In this document: one piece after another, positions 58,768-64,000 of the stretch
How the letters are laid out: each line of letters begins with the position of its first letter
Numbering within the stretch: position 1 is the stretch's first letter
Source: Saprospirales bacterium
Lineage (GTDB): Bacteria > Bacteroidota > Bacteroidia > Chitinophagales > Saprospiraceae
DNA: 64,000 bases
NCBI GenBank assembly: GCA_007695145.1
Contig: REEI01000080.1
Span: 48,718-112,717 of the forward strand
Reading direction: 5' to 3'
The notes under the pieces: generated by a model
What the model saw: the letters and a program-made list of their open reading frames with translations, nothing else
Databases searched by the model: none
Told to the model about the DNA's origin: nothing
Position numbers and translations under genes: made by a program

Positions 58768-59079
58768 ATGGACAAGTATTTGTACTACGCATTTCCCCGG
58801 GAACAGGAAGAAGTTTTAGTAGAGACTGAAGTGGATTCCGGATATAAGGCACACCTTATAGTGTACAATGACGATTTCAATACCTTTGATTGGGTCATTC
58901 AGTGCTTCGTTGATATATTGGGTCATTCCTCTGAGCAGGCTGAGCAGCTGTCTCTCATTATTCACTACAAGGGGAAAGCCCGGGTAAAAAGCGCTACTAT
59001 GGAGGTCTTGAAACCTCTTAAGTCTGCACTGATAGACAGGGGTTTATCTGCTGTAATTGAAAGTGATGAAGGCAACTAG
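58768..59079 (+). CDS. clpS: ATP-dependent Clp protease adaptor ClpS
   Basis: HLIVYNDDFNTFDWVIQCFVDILGHSSEQAEQLSLIIHYKGKARVKSAT; likely start MDKYLYYAF rather than the TTG at 58714. Confidence 0.87.
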   Translation: MDKYLYYAFPREQEEVLVETEVDSGYKAHLIVYNDDFNTFDWVIQCFVDILGHSSEQAEQLSLIIHYKGKARVKSATMEVLKPLKSALIDRGLSAVIESDEGN

Positions 59080-59172
59080 AGGGCCTAAAGTGGCCAAAGT
59101 CTATGGCATTCCTATCATTTTGCACTGAAAATTTACAAACCCCTGCGGTTTAACCGCCCCAGTTCAATCGGC

Positions 59173-59868
59173 ATGATACTTGCTTTTCCACACCCGCTTA
59201 CAGCACTTTCAGATGGTGTGCTTGCATTTGGGGCAGACCTTCATCCTGACCTTCTCGAGGCAGCTTATTCTTTTGGCATCTTCCCATGGTTCGATCCGGG
59301 AGAGACACCAATATGGTGGTTTCCCAACCCGCGAATGGTAATTTTTCCACGCAATCTAAGAATCGCCAAAAGCATGCGGCCTTATTTTAATCAACAAAAG
59401 TTTTCTGTGACTTTTGACCACTCATTCAGAGAGGTGATGGAGCATTGTAAAGAGGTATACCGGCCCGAACAATTTGGGTCGAGCTGGATAAGCGATGAAT
59501 TGATCGATTCGTTTTGTGAGCTTCATGCAAGAGGGCTTGCTCATTCTGTTGAAGTATATGAAATGGGCGAACTGGTGGGAGGCCTTTATGGCGTGGCAGT
59601 CGGTAAGGTGTTTTTTGGCGAATCCATGTTTAGTTTGAGGCCGAATGCTTCAAAGTTTGGATTAATTTCGCTGGTCAGAATGTTGGAACGCAAAGGATTT
59701 GTACTCATCGATTGTCAACAAGAGACAGATCATATTGCCAGCCTGGGTGCAGAACCAATTCCAGCTGAAGATTTTTACCGGGTGATTAAAAGCAATTTGC
59801 TCAATTATGGATACCTCAAACACAAGTGGAGCAAGTGGAGGGTGAATCCATCTGATATCATTGAGTAA
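59173..59868 (+). CDS. aat: Leucyl/phenylalanyl-tRNA-protein transferase
   Basis: AYSFGIFPWFDPGETPIWWFPNPRMVIFP; LVGGLYGVAVGKVFFGESMFS; LIDCQQETDHIASLGAEPI. Confidence 0.95.
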   Translation: MILAFPHPLTALSDGVLAFGADLHPDLLEAAYSFGIFPWFDPGETPIWWFPNPRMVIFPRNLRIAKSMRPYFNQQKFSVTFDHSFREVMEHCKEVYRPEQFGSSWISDELIDSFCELHARGLAHSVEVYEMGELVGGLYGVAVGKVFFGESMFSLRPNASKFGLISLVRMLERKGFVLIDCQQETDHIASLGAEPIPAEDFYRVIKSNLLNYGYLKHKWSKWRVNPSDIIE

Positions 59869-59910
59869 TTTAACCGAAGGCCGTTCAGCATGATTTGACT
59901 CACTCAATTG

Positions 59911-60732
59911 CTAAGTATCTTGCTTCTTGTCTTCCAGCTCCCATTTTTTACGGTTTTTCAGCACCAGGCTATCTAGTAGTCCAGGAAAAAAGCGCTTTAT
60001 ATACAATCCTGTTTTCTCAAAACCCCCGAAGGCTATTTCCTTTTTGCCCTTTAAAATGGCCTTACCAATAATTCGCGCAGCCTTTTCGACAGGAACACCT
60101 TTAGCTGTGGTATCGTCTATGGTTCCCTGTGGAGAGCCATCGGCAGTAAGAGCATTGGCCGTTACATCGGTCTGAACAAATCCAGGACAAACCATGGTGA
60201 CCCTGGTATGGGGGTGTTCTTCCATTCGCAAACCATCAAAAAAACCGTGCAGTGCGTGCTTTGAACCACTGTAGCCGGCCCTTCCGGGTGAAGAAAATTT
60301 GCCCATAAGTGAGGAGATGACCACAAAGTGCCCCTGGCCTGCCTTTTTGAACTCAGGTATTACAGCAAGCGCATGTGCCACTGAACCCAGATAATTTACG
60401 TCTATCATTTTCTTAAATACCTCAAAATTGGTATCCCTGATATATGACCGATGACTGATACCCGCATTCAATATGCAGCAATCTATCCTCCCAAACTTAT
60501 CCAAAACCTTCTGAGTGAGTTCGGGAAATTGATCGTATTGAGTTACATCCAAAGGCAGCACCATTATATTCGCCTGCTCAGGCAATTGCTCAGCTACTTT
60601 ATTAAGTTCTCCAACCCTTCTGGCAGAAATGACCACCCTCCAGTTTTTCCCGGCAAACCATTTGGCAAGGGCTTCACCTATCCCGCCGCTTGCACCTGTA
60701 ATCCATACCACCCTGGAACTTTCCGATTGCAT
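59911..60732 (-). CDS. Short-chain dehydrogenase/reductase
   Basis: WITGASGGIGEALAKWFA; LNAGISHRS; ISSLMGKFSSPGRAGYSGSKHAL. Confidence 0.92.
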   Translation of the reverse strand: MQSESSRVVWITGASGGIGEALAKWFAGKNWRVVISARRVGELNKVAEQLPEQANIMVLPLDVTQYDQFPELTQKVLDKFGRIDCCILNAGISHRSYIRDTNFEVFKKMIDVNYLGSVAHALAVIPEFKKAGQGHFVVISSLMGKFSSPGRAGYSGSKHALHGFFDGLRMEEHPHTRVTMVCPGFVQTDVTANALTADGSPQGTIDDTTAKGVPVEKAARIIGKAILKGKKEIAFGGFEKTGLYIKRFFPGLLDSLVLKNRKKWELEDKKQDT

Positions 60733-60735
60733 AGT

Positions 60736-62007
60736 TTATTGATTGTCTTTACTGTAATCAAATTTAAATGAATTCAAGTCCGGTGTAATGGATCGGTCCC
60801 TTTCCAACTCATATTCATAGATCAGCTTTCCCAGCTCTGCGAGAAATGGCAGGCCGATTTCGTCGTATTCGTACTGATTGTCATTGAAAATATCGTTCTC
60901 ATTGGTGTACACGGTTGCGCTGAGCAAGAACTCCACGCCATTTTCAAAATCGACAATGTAAGCTACATCTGTGAGGTATCCATATGCCCTGCCCACTTTA
61001 TTAAATATCCGTATGTTTTCTGGTATTCTTTCCTGCTTCCCACCGTATTTCAGGTATTTGACAAAGCTATCGTGGTAAATGGTTGAATCGTAGGCGGGGT
61101 AAATGCTCTCTCTGGGATACATACTCATAGCTTTATAGATGAGTTCGTACTGTTCGGGTTTGAGGTAAAACCTTTTAAAAACTTCCTGACTTTCAGGGAA
61201 CAATAGTGTTTTCAGGCACTGATGAAGGTCTTCCAATGAACTGTAGTTTCTGGTACTGAAATCAAAGGGCTCTTCTATCAGCTCCCCACCCCAAATATAG
61301 CCACTTCCCTGCCGCAAGTTTCTCAGATTCATGTTGTGCAATATAGGCTCAATCCAATTGTTTGATTCGGATCGATAATAAAGCAATTGGCCATTAGAAA
61401 TAAAGTAGACAGGATTGACACGTCTATTAGCCTGATGGTCAAATTCAGGTGCGGAGAGACGGTGAATAATTCGCGTATCCTCCAGACCCTTTTGCCAAAG
61501 CAATTCATTCAACCACTTTTGACCCAGCATTTCATACAACCTGTTGAACCCATCATTGTCACTGACCAGAAAGATTTTTTTGATGTAATGTTCTACGGTA
61601 GGAAGCTTGCCCGGTGCTGAGAGGTCGTATTTTACGGCTGTTTGGGGTTCGCTTCCCGCTCCGGTCAGAAAAGTGGTATGCTCATTCAGGCCCTCGATCC
61701 CCACTTTGTTGATCAACTCAAGGGCAATAAGTGCAGTTGGCATTTTCACCACACTGGCAGGATAGAAATACCTTCCTTCCCAGGCATTGAAGCGATGATG
61801 AGAAAAATGTGGTTGGTTTTCTTTGTCCCTTTCAATTTGTGTGTAGATAATCTGGACTCTGTGCTTTCTGCTGTCTATTGCCGGTTCACCAAGTCTTTCC
61901 ACATTTTGTTCCAATAAGTCAATCAAAAAATCACTGTTTTGAGCATAATTTGTACTGATCATTAGTGACAAAGCAAGTGTGAAGCAAACCGAGACAGTAG
62001 ATTTCAT
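60736..62007 (-). CDS. Secreted serine hydrolase, class A beta-lactamase-like
   Basis: FYPASVVKMPTALIALE (SxxK), FLVSDNDGFNRLYEMLG (SDN), FNKVGRAYGYLTDVAYI (KxG); start at MKSTVSVC. Confidence 0.8.
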   Translation of the reverse strand: MKSTVSVCFTLALSLMISTNYAQNSDFLIDLLEQNVERLGEPAIDSRKHRVQIIYTQIERDKENQPHFSHHRFNAWEGRYFYPASVVKMPTALIALELINKVGIEGLNEHTTFLTGAGSEPQTAVKYDLSAPGKLPTVEHYIKKIFLVSDNDGFNRLYEMLGQKWLNELLWQKGLEDTRIIHRLSAPEFDHQANRRVNPVYFISNGQLLYYRSESNNWIEPILHNMNLRNLRQGSGYIWGGELIEEPFDFSTRNYSSLEDLHQCLKTLLFPESQEVFKRFYLKPEQYELIYKAMSMYPRESIYPAYDSTIYHDSFVKYLKYGGKQERIPENIRIFNKVGRAYGYLTDVAYIVDFENGVEFLLSATVYTNENDIFNDNQYEYDEIGLPFLAELGKLIYEYELERDRSITPDLNSFKFDYSKDNQ

Positions 62008-62047
62008 CTGCAGATTTTTGAGAAAAAAGACCACGAATTATAATTTT

Positions 62048-62055
62048 CAAAGGTA
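62048..62055 (-). promoter_or_regulatory. Bacteroidota-type -7 box TACCTTTG (minus strand)
   Basis: CAAAGGTA on + strand, about 40 nt upstream of the predicted MKSTVS start. Confidence 0.35.
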
Positions 62056-62153
62056 ATACTCTTTGATAAATTTTATAAAAAAAAGCTCTCAAGTATCTGA
62101 ACCCCACTGATTCGATTTAAGATAATGGTAACCTAAAGTTTGGACTTTTTGTG

Positions 62154-62161
62154 ATACATTT
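62154..62161 (+). promoter_or_regulatory. Bacteroidota-type -7 box TACATTTG
   Basis: Exact TAnnTTTG about 21 nt upstream of the icd ATG. Confidence 0.45.
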
Positions 62162-62182
62162 GCGTCCCAAACAAAAAAAACG

Positions 62183-63622
62183 ATGATAGAAAAGAGAATA
62201 ACAGTTGCTAAAGGAGATGGAATAGGCCCCGAAATAATGGATGCTACCCTTGCCATAATAAAGGCAGCCGGTGCCAAACTTGAAATAGAGGAAATAGAGG
62301 TGGGTGAAAAGGTGTATTTGTCAGGGAATACCAGCGGTATCAGCGGCGATGCATGGGACTCTATTCGCAATAATAAGGTCTTTTTGAAAGCGCCGATAAC
62401 CACTCCTCAGGGAGGTGGATATAAAAGTCTCAATGTCACCATGCGAAAGTCCCTGGGCCTTTTTGCAAATGTTCGTCCTTGTGTCAGTTACGACCCCTAT
62501 GTACGAACCAAACACCCCGAATTAGATGTCGTAATCATTCGCGAAAACGAGGAAGACCTTTACGCGGGTATAGAACATCAACAGACTGACGAAGTGGTGC
62601 AATGTTTGAAGTTGATCTCCAGGCCCGGATGTGAGAAAATTATCCGCTATGCATTTGAGTATGCCCGTGCCTACGGGAGGAAAAAGGTGAGTTGTTTCAC
62701 CAAGGATAATATTATGAAGCAGACCGATGGAATGTTTCACAAAATATTCAATGAAATTGCTCCTGAATATCCGGATATTGAAACTGACCACTGGATTATC
62801 GATATTGGTACTGCAAGACTGGCCGACACTCCCGAAATTTTTGACGTAATTGTCACCTTAAATCTCTATGGTGATGTGCTCTCTGACATCACAGCCCAGA
62901 TTTCAGGGTCCGTGGGTCTGGGTGGGTCTGCCAATATTGGTGCATCCTGCTCAATGTTTGAAGCTGTGCACGGTTCTGCACCTGATATAGCTGGAAAAAA
63001 CATTGCCAATCCTTCGGGATTGCTCAAAGGAGCTATTCTAATGCTCAATCATCTCGGTCAGTCCGATGTGGCCACAAAGGTGGAGAATGCATGGCTGGTC
63101 ACTCTTGAGCAGGGTATTCACACAGGCGATATTTTCAAAGAAGGCATTAGTACAAGAAAAGTTGGTACTGCTGAATTTGCTGAGGCGGTTATCTCCAACC
63201 TGGCAAATAAACCGCAATACCTCAACGCGGTAAATTATGAGACAGGCGCCGACTTTCCGCTTCCCGTTTACAAAAGGAGTACTCCTGCAAATAAGGTTTT
63301 AAAGGGGGTTGATGTATTTGTCGACTGGAGCGGTGGAACCCCGGATGACCTGGGAGCAATTCTCCAAAATCTCAATGGCAATGCAGAACTCATCATGATT
63401 ACCAATCGCGGAGTAAAAGTCTGGCCGGATGGAATGGAAGAGACCTTTTGTACTGATCACTGGAGATGCCGCTATCAGGCACCTGATAATGCAGATTTAA
63501 AAAAGGAGGATATTTTGGAAATACTCCAAAAAGCCATTGAACACAAAGTGGATGTCATCAAGACTGAAAACCTCTATGAATTTGATGGGGTGAGGGGTTA
63601 CTCCCTGGGACAGGGACAGTAG
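62183..63622 (+). CDS. icd: NADP-dependent isocitrate dehydrogenase (long C-terminal-extension form)
   Basis: VAKGDGIGPEIMDATL; NVTMRKSLGLFANVRPC; VIIRENEEDLYAGIEH; NLYGDVLSDITAQISGSVGLGGSANIG; HGSAPDIAGKNIANPSGL. Confidence 0.92.
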   Translation: MIEKRITVAKGDGIGPEIMDATLAIIKAAGAKLEIEEIEVGEKVYLSGNTSGISGDAWDSIRNNKVFLKAPITTPQGGGYKSLNVTMRKSLGLFANVRPCVSYDPYVRTKHPELDVVIIRENEEDLYAGIEHQQTDEVVQCLKLISRPGCEKIIRYAFEYARAYGRKKVSCFTKDNIMKQTDGMFHKIFNEIAPEYPDIETDHWIIDIGTARLADTPEIFDVIVTLNLYGDVLSDITAQISGSVGLGGSANIGASCSMFEAVHGSAPDIAGKNIANPSGLLKGAILMLNHLGQSDVATKVENAWLVTLEQGIHTGDIFKEGISTRKVGTAEFAEAVISNLANKPQYLNAVNYETGADFPLPVYKRSTPANKVLKGVDVFVDWSGGTPDDLGAILQNLNGNAELIMITNRGVKVWPDGMEETFCTDHWRCRYQAPDNADLKKEDILEILQKAIEHKVDVIKTENLYEFDGVRGYSLGQGQ

Positions 63623-63651
63623 TAAGGCATTGACCCCTCCACTGCAACCGC

Positions 63652-64000
63652 TTATTTTAAGCGTGTGCGCATAAAAATCATTAATTCAAAAACAGCTATA
63701 GTAATTATTGTATAGCCCAGCAGTTCGATGCTTTCTTCTGAGGCATCCTTGACCGTGCGAACATAGGCATCATCGAGCAGGTTTTGCCAATTGGAAGTTT
63801 TTCCGTACAATCGTGAGAAAACATGTAGTATCACCAATCCGACCAAGAGCACTCCAAATGAAAATTGATGGTGAACAACAGTCAGTTGGCTAACAAGTTT
63901 TTTAAAATTCTTAATTGTTATAAAACCTGCAACAGCTACAGTCAACCAAACTATTAATTGCCAAAAACCATCAAAAAAATTTTCGTCAAAAAAACTGTCC
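63652..64000 (-). CDS. Membrane protein of unknown function, truncated by window edge
   Basis: Minus-strand frame stays open from 63945 to 64000 (DSFFDENFFDGFWQLIVWL...), so the listed TTG start at 63945 is not necessarily the true N-terminus; three TM-like segments. Confidence 0.6.
   Translation of the reverse strand, partial: DSFFDENFFDGFWQLIVWLTVAVAGFITIKNFKKLVSQLTVVHHQFSFGVLLVGLVILHVFSRLYGKTSNWQNLLDDAYVRTVKDASEESIELLGYTIITIAVFELMIFMRTRLK

Noticed and set aside
1-64000. CRISPR arrays, tRNA/rRNA genes, prophage, IS elements, restriction-modification or other intact defence genes
   Set aside because: No regular spaced repeats, no tRNA T-arm signatures outside coding sequence, and no transposase, integrase, phage structural, methyltransferase-restriction or nuclease motifs seen by eye.

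Overview
This 64 kb window is a chromosomal segment that looks like Bacteroidota, probably Saprospiria-like. Supporting features are T9SS sorting domains, TAnnTTTG-type -7 boxes, a SusC/TonB-type receptor and gliding-motility-associated C-terminal domains. Most of it is ordinary core and envelope gene content: fatty acid desaturases, UDP-sugar dehydrogenases and acetamido-sugar genes, SelO, NadD, a BamA/TamA-like Omp85 protein, PdxA, DinB, MoxR, LigA, an ECF sigma operon, RecA, an AbgT transporter, a lipid A deacylase-like protein, an M43 protease, ClpS-Aat, and isocitrate dehydrogenase. I saw no rRNA, tRNA, CRISPR array, intact IS element or prophage. The accessory signals most worth a second look are: (1) a decayed MazEF-type toxin-antitoxin module between 6.15 and 6.5 kb that the ORF track misses; (2) a 10.3 kb gene for a 3429-aa acidic, modular T9SS type-B surface protein with several tiers of internal repeats; (3) a row of perfect small-loop hairpins in a 530-bp AT-rich gap before a TPR gene; (4) a palindrome next to the -7 box of dinB; (5) an intergenic palindromic/tandem repeat element at 34.6 kb. 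I did not find a clear new defence or mobile system. Family calls come from motif recognition only; no searches were run.
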